Shown: piece after piece, positions 16,654-23,361 of the stretch
How the letters are laid out: every line of letters starts with the position of its first letter
Position numbering within the stretch: the stretch's first letter is position 1
Source: a virus
Reading direction: 5' to 3' (one strand)
Length of the DNA: 37,295 nt
Virus record (IMG/VR): IMGVR_UViG_3300028610_000771
Location: 1 to 37,295 of that record
Made by a program: the position numbers and the translations under genes
Notes under the pieces: generated by a model
Told to the model about the DNA's origin: nothing
The model's input: the letters and a program-made list of their open reading frames with translations, nothing else
Database searches by the model: none

Positions 16654-16879
16654 TAGTAAAACGTCCTTTACATTTGATCATTTTTCTTACAAAATCAATA
16701 ACCTTTCTGCATAAACCATACCACAATGATGTATTTTTTTGTACAACCGGGGCGTTTTTGATCAATTCTATTGTAGAAAATAGTCGCTTGATAGTTCTCA
16801 GGTGTGCAGCGTCGAGGACATGCTGTCTCTGTTCCAGAGGGAAATTATAAAACGGATGATTGGGCTTACCGGTTGACAT
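16637..16879 (-). CDS. Small helical protein of unknown function
   Basis: 80 residues. MSTGKPNHPFYNFPLEQRQH opens a helical protein with a basic C-terminal half (LCRKVIDFVRKMIKCKGRF). It overlaps the start of the HTH gene by 17 bases. The EQRQHVLDAAHLRTIKRLFS stretch could be a helix-turn-helix, but the match is not strong enough to call it a DNA-binding protein. Confidence 0.5.
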   Translation of the reverse strand: MSTGKPNHPFYNFPLEQRQHVLDAAHLRTIKRLFSTIELIKNAPVVQKNTSLWYGLCRKVIDFVRKMIKCKGRFTNGSMQ

Positions 16880-16885
16880 TCTTTC

Positions 16886-17140
16886 TTACTTAAAAATATC
16901 AATAATCAATTCTTCCGTTGTGTCTCGAATGAATTCATCATGATCTTTTCTGGAAAGCCCGTGATTAGCTGGTAAGTTTCTTGCCAAGATCTCTACAATA
17001 ATAGTATTCAAACTCATCTTTAACCTTTTGTCAGATCCGATCTGTTCTCTTAAATACTTTTTTGCATTTGCAATACTTAACGCTTGGTTTTCCTCAACTC
17101 TTCTTAATTCTTCTTTTGTTTGTTTTTGATTTTTGCTCAT
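16886..17140 (-). CDS. Small Lys/Glu-rich helical protein
   Basis: 84 residues from the ATG at 17140, chosen because AGGAGG lies four bases upstream; earlier in-frame codons have no such site. N-terminus highly polar (MSKNQKQTKEELRRVEENQA), then helices with KRLKMSLNTIIVEILARNL and DHDEFIRDTTEELIIDIFK. No family recognised. Confidence 0.6.
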   Translation of the reverse strand: MSKNQKQTKEELRRVEENQALSIANAKKYLREQIGSDKRLKMSLNTIIVEILARNLPANHGLSRKDHDEFIRDTTEELIIDIFK

Positions 17141-17153
17141 ACTACCTCCTGTT

Positions 17154-17321
17154 TTATTTGTTGACATTCTTCCATTCCTTCGGGATCTTAAATCCATAAG
17201 CCTTCACTGCATTAATCAATGCCCTTGCTGCCGAGTCGGGATTTGGATAAAAGGTAAGGGGGCCTACCCTCGAGGAGACCCCCCCGTTTTTTTGTGTGTT
17301 TTCGTTATCGCCTTTAGCCAT
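17154..17321 (-). CDS. Short conserved-looking protein (55 residues)
   Basis: 55 codons filling the gap before the AGGAGG of the next gene. The N-terminal 20 residues are polar, crossing a run of seven A and seven G bases; the second half (PLTFYPNPDSAARALINAVK then AYGFKIPKEWKNV) reads like a compact folded protein. The start codon lies inside a perfect 7-bp hairpin (TCGTTAT/ATAACGA, 17302-17326), which may limit initiation. No strong binding site is seen, so the start is less sure than the frame. Confidence 0.5.
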   Translation of the reverse strand: MAKGDNENTQKNGGVSSRVGPLTFYPNPDSAARALINAVKAYGFKIPKEWKNVNK

Positions 17322-17340
17322 AACGAGCGGACCGTCCTCA

Positions 17341-17556
17341 CTATCCCTGGTTATGGCGCTCGATATGATACACCCCCGTTCGTCTACGCAACTCTGAAAT
17401 ATTTCTAGTCACCGGGTGAACAGACCATGCTTTAATGTTATAACACCGCCCAAACCACATTCGCCAAATACACAAACATTTCTCGCCGTTCTCCATATAC
17501 TCAGATTTATACCGAAGCGGAAACAACTGTTTTAAATACCATAAAATTTTATTCAT
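17341..17556 (-). CDS. Small phage protein of the MWFGRCYN type
   Basis: 71 residues. MNKILWYLKQLFPLRYKSEY followed by ENGEKCLCIWRMWFGRCYNI is a pattern I associate with a short protein present in many phages (WYLKQL.PL.Y...Y..... W.MWFG.C), function unknown. GGAGGAATC precedes the ATG. The remainder (TRNISELRRRTGVYHIERH) is basic. Confidence 0.6.
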   Translation of the reverse strand: MNKILWYLKQLFPLRYKSEYMENGEKCLCIWRMWFGRCYNIKAWSVHPVTRNISELRRRTGVYHIERHNQG

Positions 17557-17564
17557 GATTCCTC

Positions 17565-17762
17565 CTATGTGTTTCTATATCCCCCATTCTTCCAATAAAT
17601 AAACACAACCGCGATGATAACAATAATCACCGGAGACAAGATCAACCACATGCTCCAGTCCCAAACCTTCGCCAGCTTCAAGGCGATTAATGAGAGCTGG
17701 ATTCCTCCGAGAGCCGAAGCTACCGCCCACCCTAATATTGACATTTCTCTATACCTAAACAT
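17565..17762 (-). CDS. Nested two-helix membrane protein, holin-like
   Basis: An in-frame ATG at 17762 has AAAGGAGG seven bases upstream, better than the site of the long frame. The 65-residue product MFRYREMSILGWAVASALGG... has two transmembrane helices separated by a short KVWDW loop and ends in a charged tail (WKNGGYRNT), the shape of a small class II holin. The upstream part of the long frame encodes RKQRR over the ribosome binding site, as expected when a GGAGG site is read through. Role in lysis is inferred from shape only. Confidence 0.55.
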   Translation of the reverse strand: MFRYREMSILGWAVASALGGIQLSLIALKLAKVWDWSMWLILSPVIIVIIAVVFIYWKNGGYRNT

Positions 17763-18071
17763 TTGACACCTCCTTTGTTTTCTCAATTCTTTATTGATAA
17801 ATCTTCTCAATTTTGTAGTATCCCTACGAGCCGTTATTAAAACTCCACGCCACGCAAACCATCTGCGTTGTTTTATTGACATTAGATTGGTTGTTTGAAT
17901 CTTATGGACAATTACTTTTCTTGGGAAATTAACAACACGGGGCCTCGGAATTCCTGGCAGCGGAACGACCTTCATTTTCTTTCCTGGGATCGGTTCAATA
18001 GTACATTTCTCTGGGGTACTATGGTGGAATTCCTTCGGCCAATCAATCAAAAAGCCCCTATCACTCGACAT
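17565..18071 (-). CDS. Basic protein fused in frame to a two-helix membrane domain
   Basis: 168 residues from the ATG at 18071, overlapping the upstream stop by 11 bases (a start seven codons earlier is possible). Residues 1-100 are basic and Pro-rich (IPGKKMKVVPLPGIPRPRVV, RRWFAWRGVLITARR, LRRFINKELRKQRR). The last 65 residues hold two hydrophobic helices (ILGWAVASALGGIQLSLIAL and WLILSPVIIVIIAVVFIYW). Because a strong internal start precedes the membrane part, this may really be two products from one frame. Confidence 0.55.
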   Translation of the reverse strand: MSSDRGFLIDWPKEFHHSTPEKCTIEPIPGKKMKVVPLPGIPRPRVVNFPRKVIVHKIQTTNLMSIKQRRWFAWRGVLITARRDTTKLRRFINKELRKQRRCQMFRYREMSILGWAVASALGGIQLSLIALKLAKVWDWSMWLILSPVIIVIIAVVFIYWKNGGYRNT

Positions 18072-18324
18072 CACTATCCCCAATCTCGTCAAGGATTTCG
18101 TCAGATTTGATTTCCCTCGGAGGTGTCACATACTTAGCTTTTTTTTTGTCCAATTGAACAATAATTTTTTTACTTAAAAGAGGACAATTGTCTGACAAAT
18201 AACTCAAAGTGCATTCCTTTAATTCCGGAGGTTCCGAGAGTATCCAACAATAATTCATTTGAATTCCATGAACAAAAAAAGGACAATTACTTTCTTTTTT
18301 CACCATGATTATTGTCGGTTTCAT
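18061..18324 (-). CDS. Cys-containing small protein of unknown function
   Basis: 87 residues from the ATG at 18324, overlapping the ParB-like gene's stop as ATGA. Four cysteines (CPFFVHGIQMNYCW, then KECTLSYLSDNCPLL) could form a zinc site. The C-terminus is charged (PPREIKSDEILDEIGDSDVE). No family recognised. An ATG six codons on (MVKKES) is an alternative start. Confidence 0.5.
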   Translation of the reverse strand: MKPTIIMVKKESNCPFFVHGIQMNYCWILSEPPELKECTLSYLSDNCPLLSKKIIVQLDKKKAKYVTPPREIKSDEILDEIGDSDVE

Positions 18325-18872
18325 TCGATCACCGTCCCGCAGTTCGGACAAACAATTTCCTTTTTATCCTTCGCCTCGAATTCGACATGATGAGAACCGG
18401 GTTCCGGAACTGGCTCGTCTGTGAAAAATTCAAGATGAAATTCCTCGAGGTCGATCTCTGGGGTCTGCAAAAGGTCGGCGATCTCAGGAGGAGTGATTTC
18501 GTGCAATTCCGAAAACTCATACAGCCCTTGACCTGTTATCTCTCCGAAACTTGAATTACCGGCGAGGAGGAGCCGGGCCGCTTCCTTTTTATTATCTGCC
18601 TCTATATCAGAAACCGGGATAGGACCAATCGTCCATCCATGATTGATCATCTCCCGGACGACTGCTATCCTCTGATGTCCGTCAATGAAATAATTGATTC
18701 CCTGATGCTTCCAGACCACCACAGGAAAACAGAATCCATGTTTGGCTATTATTGCCCGGAGCATTCCCGCGCTTTCGTTCGATAGTTCCTTGAGCCTTCC
18801 CTGAAAATCGACAAGATCTCCGATATCGACCAGCCTGTTCCCCGTACACCTGATTCGAATCTCATTTCCCAT
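18321..18872 (-). CDS. ParB/Srx-domain protein with C-terminal zinc ribbon
   Basis: 183 residues. Residues 15-115 match the ParB/sulfiredoxin nucleotide-binding domain: a VVVWKHQGINYFIDGHQRIA core with D64-G-H-Q-R68, followed by VREMINHGW, PIPV and EAARLLLAGNSSFGEI. Such phage proteins often sit near methylases or packaging genes, and some have nuclease or NTPase activity. The C-terminus ends IVCPNCGTVIE, one C-x2-C zinc half-site. A strong AAGGGGGATGA site precedes the ATG. The exact biochemical role is not known. Confidence 0.75.
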   Translation of the reverse strand: MGNEIRIRCTGNRLVDIGDLVDFQGRLKELSNESAGMLRAIIAKHGFCFPVVVWKHQGINYFIDGHQRIAVVREMINHGWTIGPIPVSDIEADNKKEAARLLLAGNSSFGEITGQGLYEFSELHEITPPEIADLLQTPEIDLEEFHLEFFTDEPVPEPGSHHVEFEAKDKKEIVCPNCGTVIE

Positions 18873-18880
18873 TCATCCCC

Positions 18881-18909
18881 CTTGTATTATTTTTAAAATC
18901 ATTTGTCAA
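18881..18909 (-). promoter_or_regulatory. TTGACAAATGA element before the ParB-like gene
   Basis: TTGACA (18909-18904) with a 17-base AT-rich spacer to TACAAG (4 of 6 bases of the -10 consensus). As at the protease gene, the -10 overlaps the ribosome binding site, so a plain promoter reading is doubtful. The 13-base string TTGACAAATGATT is identical to the one before the HNH leader. Confidence 0.3.
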
Positions 18910-18912
18910 GTT

Positions 18913-19089
18913 TTATTCAAAATCTCCCGACTCTGCAATGTCACAATTGAGATGAACGAACGCGCCGTCTTCATCCCTGCATGTTTCGTCATCGGGATAT
19001 ATCTCTTCATCGCACAGACCACAGAGAGCCAATGGTATCCGCTGGTCCGCCAATGGCGTCGGGTCAACGTTAATTACTTTTTTTATCAT
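18913..19089 (-). CDS. Short zinc-binding-like protein (58 residues)
   Basis: 58 codons from an ATG that overlaps the upstream TGA (ATGA). Sequence begins MIKKVINVDPTPLADQRIPL; then come ALCGLCDEEIYPDDETC and AFVHLNCDIAESGDFE: C-x2-C, a further C, then H-x2-C, a complete set of ligands for a treble-clef or ribbon. AGGAGGAAGAA upstream serves as its binding site. The gene fills the only gap in this stretch. Confidence 0.65.
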   Translation of the reverse strand: MIKKVINVDPTPLADQRIPLALCGLCDEEIYPDDETCRDEDGAFVHLNCDIAESGDFE

Positions 19090-19454
19090 TTCTTCCTCCT
19101 CTTAATCCTCGCTATAATTTCCGCCAGTCTCTCGGGAGTCACGTCCCCGATGTCACAATGTTCGATCCGATCGCCGTCCTTTGCGAATTCATGAGTTATA
19201 TTTTCGCCGTCCCTATTAGATATTAGAATCTCGGCGTTTCTACATTGGCTATATGGTGGGTTGACTCCGATCACATATATCAGCCTCCTTGAATATTCAT
19301 CATTTTCGTTATCGCAATAATTTCCATGACAAAACTGAATAGATATGGAATATCCATTCTCGAATGTCATCCAGAACCCTCGATACATCACGGCAAATCC
19401 TGGGGGCATTTCTTCCCTCGCCACTTCACGAATAATTTCTCCTATTTCTGACAT
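19086..19454 (-). CDS. Conserved-type phage protein of unknown function
   Basis: 122 residues from the ATG at 19454 (TGATG junction, GGGGGAG site). MTFENGYSISIQFCHGNYCD is a block (f.nGy.iSiqf...nYc) that I associate with phage and plasmid hypothetical proteins. It is followed by AEILISNRDGE and a C-terminal helix (TPERLAEIIARIKRRKK). Predicted cytoplasmic alpha/beta protein; function unknown. Confidence 0.6.
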   Translation of the reverse strand: MSEIGEIIREVAREEMPPGFAVMYRGFWMTFENGYSISIQFCHGNYCDNENDEYSRRLIYVIGVNPPYSQCRNAEILISNRDGENITHEFAKDGDRIEHCDIGDVTPERLAEIIARIKRRKK

Positions 19455-19645
19455 CACTCCCCCTTTTTATACTCCGCATCAATGAGGCTGCCGTCCTTCG
19501 AGAATATACATTTATGATCCTCGGATGTATCAACCTCACTTAATAATATCACCGGCTCACCTGGTACGGGTTGACAATGACCATCATGCCCCATAACTTT
19601 AATCGGCGGCCAGTTCGACCATTCACAATTTCGACAGGTTCTCAT
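19454..19645 (-). CDS. Small Cys-rich protein
   Basis: 63 residues from the ATG at 19645 (ATGA overlap). MRTCRNCEWSNWPP, then DGHCQPVPGEPV and HKCIFSKDGS: C-x2-C ... C ... C, a small zinc knuckle layout common among phage accessory proteins. No specific function. Confidence 0.55.
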   Translation of the reverse strand: MRTCRNCEWSNWPPIKVMGHDGHCQPVPGEPVILLSEVDTSEDHKCIFSKDGSLIDAEYKKGE

Positions 19646-19878
19646 GATTCCTTTAGATTGCAAATACCAACGATCACAACATCATTCAGCGGAACCTTAG
19701 TGATCTTAAATTCAAGCCCACATTCCGGACACGGGTCGGATCTCAAGTGAAGCCCCCCATGATTATGCGTTACCGTGTAAACAGTTCCGGGCGGCATCGC
19801 AGCCCATCCATTCGAGAGTCTTCTCAAAGATTTTACTCGCAATCCATTCCAATCTCTCATTAATTTCGGTCTCTTCAT
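19642..19878 (-). CDS. Small phage protein with CPECG motif
   Basis: 78 residues directly abutting the upstream stop, with GGAGGGG before the ATG. The pattern GLRVKSLRRLSNGWAAMPPG and TVYTVTHNHGGLHLRSDPCP ECGL, then ITKVPLNDVVIVG, is typical of a recurrent phage hypothetical protein: an SH3-like beta barrel (lR.l.N....iP.Gt..tV......) with one Cys pair. Function unknown. Confidence 0.6.
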   Translation of the reverse strand: MKRPKLMRDWNGLRVKSLRRLSNGWAAMPPGTVYTVTHNHGGLHLRSDPCPECGLEFKITKVPLNDVVIVGICNLKES

Positions 19879-20133
19879 TCACCCCTCCTTCTTCTTAATC
19901 CTAACAGACCCGCGCTCCGGGTATTCCTCTATTATTTCATATTCGGGACCACCGGGATCACCAAAGAGGACAACACTTCCCTTGATAAACGGATGCCCTG
20001 TGATTGCAATTTCCCAACTCTCTTGATCCCGAACCGCCCGCTTGTATCTCGCCCGGTTCCGCATCCATCGCGCCAGGGTGTAGCCAGTCAGCCAAACAAG
20101 ACACCCGATGAAAATCCAGAAACAAATACTCAT
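19879..20133 (-). CDS. Small membrane-anchored protein
   Basis: 84 residues. An N-terminal transmembrane helix (ICFWIFIGCLVWLTGYTLA) is followed by a basic stop-transfer segment (RWMRNRARYKRAVR) and a soluble beta-rich part (GHPFIKGSVVLFGDPGGPEY). ATGA overlap with the DUF551-like gene. Close to the endolysin, so a lysis accessory role is possible but unproven. Confidence 0.6.
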   Translation of the reverse strand: MSICFWIFIGCLVWLTGYTLARWMRNRARYKRAVRDQESWEIAITGHPFIKGSVVLFGDPGGPEYEIIEEYPERGSVRIKKKEG

Positions 20134-20366
20134 GGCGTCGCTTCCGGTGGGTCTGGTTTAATCTGCTCCGTCCAGTGGGACACTTCCATTAATTCAAGAT
20201 TGGAGTCCGTATCTCTCACATACCATGTTTCCGATTCACTCTCCCAATATCCCACGCGTACACCATCCCCATAGTCCTTTTTGAATCGAGGTGCATATAA
20301 ATAAACATCTGTTCCAGATTCCGGCATTTCGTCTGGAACCTTTTTCCATTCGGTTTTGGGTTTCAT
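20130..20366 (-). CDS. DUF551-like small protein
   Basis: 78 residues from the ATG that shares one base with the amidase stop (TAATG). The pattern EWKKVPDEMPESGTDVYLYA ... VRVGYWES...WYV... VSHWTEQIKPDPPEA fits the DUF551-type proteins of phages (W...p...P..g..Vl.......v..g.y......W........thW.p.p.pP). Function unknown. Confidence 0.7.
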   Translation of the reverse strand: MKPKTEWKKVPDEMPESGTDVYLYAPRFKKDYGDGVRVGYWESESETWYVRDTDSNLELMEVSHWTEQIKPDPPEATP

Positions 20367-20950
20367 TATTTCGTCTCCCACGCAATCGCATACGATACCA
20401 GCATTGCCCCGATCGCTTCCCCGAGAGCTTCCTGGTTCTCGATCCCTGATTTGACGTCATCCGGATTCGATATGAAAAAGGATTCAATCAGGAGACAGTT
20501 CGGAGCCTCAGACAAAATCGTTCCGCCTCGATCTTTTCGTCTCGTAGGTTTAATACTGCGGTTCCTTGTATCGAGGAGGAGGGAAATTCTCTCCGACATT
20601 ATCCTCGCCAGATCCGAGAGGTCGTCTTTCATTCGATTATAAAAATTCTGTACCCAGATCAAAACCTCCGTTCCCCTCACCGTATCCAGTGAATACGAAT
20701 TGCAATGAAAGGAGATAGTCAGGTTCGCCTCGAACTCCTTCACCTCTTCAACCAGGGCGGGAATTCCCTTCGTCCGATAAAATATTCTTGCATCGACCGG
20801 CGCCGGTTGACTGATCTCAAGCAGGATGTCCGCCATCTTCCGGAAAACAATCTGGACAAGTCCCTTATTGTATACAAATTCGGTCAGGCCATCAGCACTC
20901 GCGGCCCCCTGTTCGTCCTCTTCGTGCCCTACTATTAAAGCTATTTTCAT
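20366..20950 (-). CDS. N-acetylmuramoyl-L-alanine amidase endolysin (Amidase_3-like)
   Basis: 194 residues from the ATG at 20950, chosen for its AAGGAGG site. Motifs of the zinc amidase fold: ALIVGHEEDEQGA (first zinc His9), ANLTISFHCNS (second His near 83), GTEVLIW, and the catalytic block APNCLLIESFFISNPDD (Glu about 152). It would cleave the amide bond between MurNAc and the stem peptide. There is no signal peptide and no binding domain, so export needs a holin, and several small membrane proteins lie within 7 kb. Confidence 0.8.
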   Translation of the reverse strand: MKIALIVGHEEDEQGAASADGLTEFVYNKGLVQIVFRKMADILLEISQPAPVDARIFYRTKGIPALVEEVKEFEANLTISFHCNSYSLDTVRGTEVLIWVQNFYNRMKDDLSDLARIMSERISLLLDTRNRSIKPTRRKDRGGTILSEAPNCLLIESFFISNPDDVKSGIENQEALGEAIGAMLVSYAIAWETK

Positions 20951-21663
20951 GTTTCCTCCTTGTTTATTTGATTCGACTCCCATTCTCTTCTGGCAGCCTT
21001 ATAATGACTCTTCCCAGTAGACTCCGAATAATGTCCAAATATTTCAGACACTAAATCATATGAAATCGGGTGTCCCTCAATGGTGAATAAATTTTTAACC
21101 GCCCTCCTGTAAAGCTGATATAAGGTAAATCTTTCCCCGCCATTCGTTCCGACATTGGCATAATCAGAATCAGAAAAATAATACCCGTACCAGTAAAGGA
21201 ACCCCTTGCAACTACATTGATCATAAGTTCTCCGGTTGTGCCTTATTTTCAAGGCTAATTTAAAAATTTTATCTTTGTATCCGGGGTCATCGATGCTCAT
21301 TAATTTATCCTTCATTCCAATATAACTGAACCATTCATTTCTATATCCAAAGTGAGTGAGTCTTCTTCTGGTTCCGGAGCATGGCAAAGACATAATTTTT
21401 TTCATGGGTGCTGAGAAATCCTTTTTTAGAATTCCGATCGCCGGTATCTTTTTGTATCTATGTACTTGGCTTAATAGATTTAATTCGCCGATAAGTTTAA
21501 ATTCGATGACAAAAAGAGTTCCGGTTCTTTTATTGATGATCAATAAATCCGCATGGTCGTTATGTGAATGCCTTGGTACTTCTCCAAAATACCTCCAGTT
21601 TTTGCCTGTCAAATATGGTTGTATATCGCCTATAATTTTCAAAGCATATTCGTTCTCAGTCAA
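20947..21663 (-). CDS. PD-(D/E)XK nuclease-like protein of unknown role
   Basis: 238 residues. Starts at TTG 21663 with GGGGAG seven bases upstream; it ends in an ATGA overlap with the endolysin. The N-terminal domain shows a nuclease core: Glu28 (YFGEVPRH), Asp39 (HADLLIINK), Glu54-x-Lys56 (LFVIEFKLIG) and a following LSQVHRY helix. The C-terminal part is basic, with five Tyr/Trp-rich segments and a QCSCKGFLYWYGYYF stretch. It could be a DNA repair, packaging-related or host-DNA degrading enzyme. No named family fits. Confidence 0.6.
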   Translation of the reverse strand: MTENEYALKIIGDIQPYLTGKNWRYFGEVPRHSHNDHADLLIINKRTGTLFVIEFKLIGELNLLSQVHRYKKIPAIGILKKDFSAPMKKIMSLPCSGTRRRLTHFGYRNEWFSYIGMKDKLMSIDDPGYKDKIFKLALKIRHNRRTYDQCSCKGFLYWYGYYFSDSDYANVGTNGGERFTLYQLYRRAVKNLFTIEGHPISYDLVSEIFGHYSESTGKSHYKAARREWESNQINKEET

Positions 21664-21666
21664 GAA

Positions 21667-21798
21667 TCATCTCCCCTGGTCAACATCGTCGACCCGATCC
21701 GCCTTCCTCTTCTCTTTCCATCTATCATACAAATCAAGGACGATCATAATCGCGCCGACAGCAATGGCCAACTCTAAAACCTCACCAAAAAATATCAA
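21667..21798 (-). CDS. Small single-helix membrane protein, TTG start
   Basis: 43 codons in the gap between two genes, with a TTG that overlaps the upstream TGA (TTGA) and a GGGAAG site five bases earlier. The peptide is IFFGEVLELAIAVGAIMIVL as a membrane helix, then a charged tail (YDRWKEKRKADRVDDVD). The same TTGA junction is used by the large terminase here. Possible pinholin or spanin-type partner; only shape supports this. Confidence 0.45.
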   Translation of the reverse strand: MIFFGEVLELAIAVGAIMIVLDLYDRWKEKRKADRVDDVDQGR

Positions 21799-22154
21799 TT
21801 CGGCTTCCCGCCCTGGCCTGGGAGATGGATCATTTTCGGTTTGACTTTTTCAAATCCAACTCTGTCTCGAAGTTCCTTATGTTCGACATAGCTGATCTTA
21901 TGGAGGATAGTCACCTTTGAAGTCTTGTCAATTAAAGTTTGCTCACCGGCGAAACGAGTGACAAATATCTGAGCTTCATGAACTGCCTTTGCTGTCATAT
22001 GCTCAACGGCGTTTCCTATCCGCTCAAGGAGTTTATCTTTCCCCGTTACACAGTCAATAAATATCGACATAGTGAACGAGGCGGTCGGCTGATACTTGAC
22101 ATAGATCATCGCCGTGACATCAAATTTCCAAACGTTAAACTTTTTATTTTCCAT
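21795..22154 (-). CDS. Unknown alpha/beta protein
   Basis: 119 residues. Beta strands (KFDVTAMIYVKYQPTASFTM) and an N-terminal MENKKFNVW, then a helix (LLERIGNAVEHMTAKAVHEA), and a C-terminal Gly/Lys/Pro-rich tail. No family recognised. GGAGAAGA precedes the ATG. Confidence 0.55.
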   Translation of the reverse strand: MENKKFNVWKFDVTAMIYVKYQPTASFTMSIFIDCVTGKDKLLERIGNAVEHMTAKAVHEAQIFVTRFAGEQTLIDKTSKVTILHKISYVEHKELRDRVGFEKVKPKMIHLPGQGGKPN

Positions 22155-22161
22155 TCTTCTC

Positions 22162-22383
22162 CTACACTTCTATCATTCCAAGCTGGACAATATTCTTCAT
22201 CTCATTAATTGTTTGAATGTTATTCTTTTCCATTTTGTGTAGGAATTTATTAATATCAAGTAGGCTTGATTTGAAATCTTCACACAGCTCTATCACGCAC
22301 CACTTGCAATAATCATCAATTATATCGCTTTCCGGTTCGTCGTCTGGGAGAATACATCTCCCGCAAATTTTACAGTTTTTCAT
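22162..22383 (-). CDS. Small zinc-ribbon protein
   Basis: 73 residues from the ATG at 22383 (GGAGGAAGC, ATGA overlap). MKNCKICGRCILPDDEPESD, then DYCKWCVIELCEDF: two C-x2-C pairs, a likely rubredoxin-like or ribbon zinc site, followed by a helix (SLLDINKFLHKMEKNN). Function unknown; coupled to the RuvC-like gene. Confidence 0.6.
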   Translation of the reverse strand: MKNCKICGRCILPDDEPESDIIDDYCKWCVIELCEDFKSSLLDINKFLHKMEKNNIQTINEMKNIVQLGMIEV

Positions 22384-22856
22384 GCTTCCTCCTTCAATTT
22401 CAACCATAGAGCCTCGGCGGCCGCGAACGCTTGCCACTCATGCGCTTTTAGTTTGTAAGTCTTCTCGGTTTTCTTCAGGGTGTCCCCGTACCTGGCAATC
22501 ATGGCCGCTCGGATGTCTGAATTCTTCCCAGCTCTCTTGCCGAGAACAAGTTGCTTAATGTCTGTCCGCCGGATCCGGTGTAAAAAACTTTTGTCAACAC
22601 CACTGTCAATAAGTTTCTGGTAAATCCTGGCAGCTATCCAGACGGTCTCGAAAACATTATTCGGCACCACATGACCGAAGTTCTCCGGCATCTCTAGGCA
22701 AACAAAATGAGGGCCTCCAGTAAACTTTGCGAAACCCGAAATGTCATCTATTAAATTCTCATTTCTGACCGTGCCATGACTGATCAAAACTCTCCGATTA
22801 AAACTATAAGTAACAAACCCCGACTCCTCCGGTCCCGGATCTATTCCGATTATCAT
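22380..22856 (-). CDS. RuvC-like Holliday junction resolvase / RNase H-fold nuclease
   Basis: 158 residues from the ATG at 22856 (GGAGGAATC, ATGA overlap). MIIGIDPGPEESGFVTYSF places catalytic Asp6 on the first strand; FVCLEMPE gives Glu55; DIRAAMIARYG has Asp114, and LKAHEWQAFAAAEALWL forms the last catalytic helix, with His139/Glu140 where the family usually has Asp or His. It probably resolves branched DNA before packaging. The replaced last acidic residue needs checking. Confidence 0.75.
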   Translation of the reverse strand: MIIGIDPGPEESGFVTYSFNRRVLISHGTVRNENLIDDISGFAKFTGGPHFVCLEMPENFGHVVPNNVFETVWIAARIYQKLIDSGVDKSFLHRIRRTDIKQLVLGKRAGKNSDIRAAMIARYGDTLKKTEKTYKLKAHEWQAFAAAEALWLKLKEEA

Positions 22857-23095
22857 GATTCCTCCTTTTTTATTCCACACTGGTCAATATAATCAAACCA
22901 GATAATCCCGTCGACAATACTGAAGCCACTGGGGCAAGAGCATTGCTCCCATTTGGTCGTCATTAATAAACCAATGGTCGCCTCGTTGAATGCCTGTTGA
23001 ATTGTCGCGGACTTGACCTCCCTCCGCAGCTTCCAAAGCTCATGACCCAAATAATAGATCAAGGCTATTAACAAGACAGTGAATATTTTTGTCAT
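22853..23095 (-). CDS. Small membrane-anchored or exported protein
   Basis: 80 residues. N-terminal hydrophobic helix (IFTVLLIALIYYLGHELW), a helical stalk (KLRREVKSATIQQAFNEA) and a tail with three cysteines (QCSCPSGFSIVDGI ... DQCG). The topology resembles a one-pass protein with a periplasmic disulfide domain. ATGA junctions on both sides. Confidence 0.55.
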   Translation of the reverse strand: MTKIFTVLLIALIYYLGHELWKLRREVKSATIQQAFNEATIGLLMTTKWEQCSCPSGFSIVDGIIWFDYIDQCGIKKEES

Positions 23096-23361
23096 TCAGT
23101 CACCCCCGTATCTGGATACATAGACAATAGTCGTCTCAGCTTAACGAATGAAAATTCACCCCGACAGATCACAACCTGACCGCGGAACAAAACGGGAGTC
23201 CGGAGTCGCTGCCTTCGCTGGATCAATGCAACCTCCAGAATGTGGCTCGGTAGATTCTTGGAGTCCCTGTCATATATAACAAAATCAACACCGAGCGATT
23301 TCAAATTCGAATACATCTTCTTATCCTCACCACCCAAATATTGCCATTTAGTCTCGAGCAT
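23092..23361 (-). CDS. Small alpha/beta protein of unknown function
   Basis: 89 residues. MLETKWQYLGGEDKKMYSNL then KSLGVDFVIYDRDSKNLPSH, IQRRQRLRTPVLFRGQVVIC and a C-terminal helix. The order could suggest a small nucleotide-binding or glutaredoxin-like fold, but no catalytic motif stands out. TAATG coupling to the upstream gene. Confidence 0.5.
   Translation of the reverse strand: MLETKWQYLGGEDKKMYSNLKSLGVDFVIYDRDSKNLPSHILEVALIQRRQRLRTPVLFRGQVVICRGEFSFVKLRRLLSMYPDTGVTE

Noticed and set aside
17262-17297. Plus-strand intrinsic terminator (G run, C run, seven T)
   Set aside because: No plus-strand gene ends here, the stem is imperfect with a long loop, and the bases are explained by the homopolymer codons of the 55-residue gene.
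21356-21844. 162-codon plus-strand frame
   Set aside because: Antisense to the PD-(D/E)XK gene and the small membrane gene; no initiation signal.
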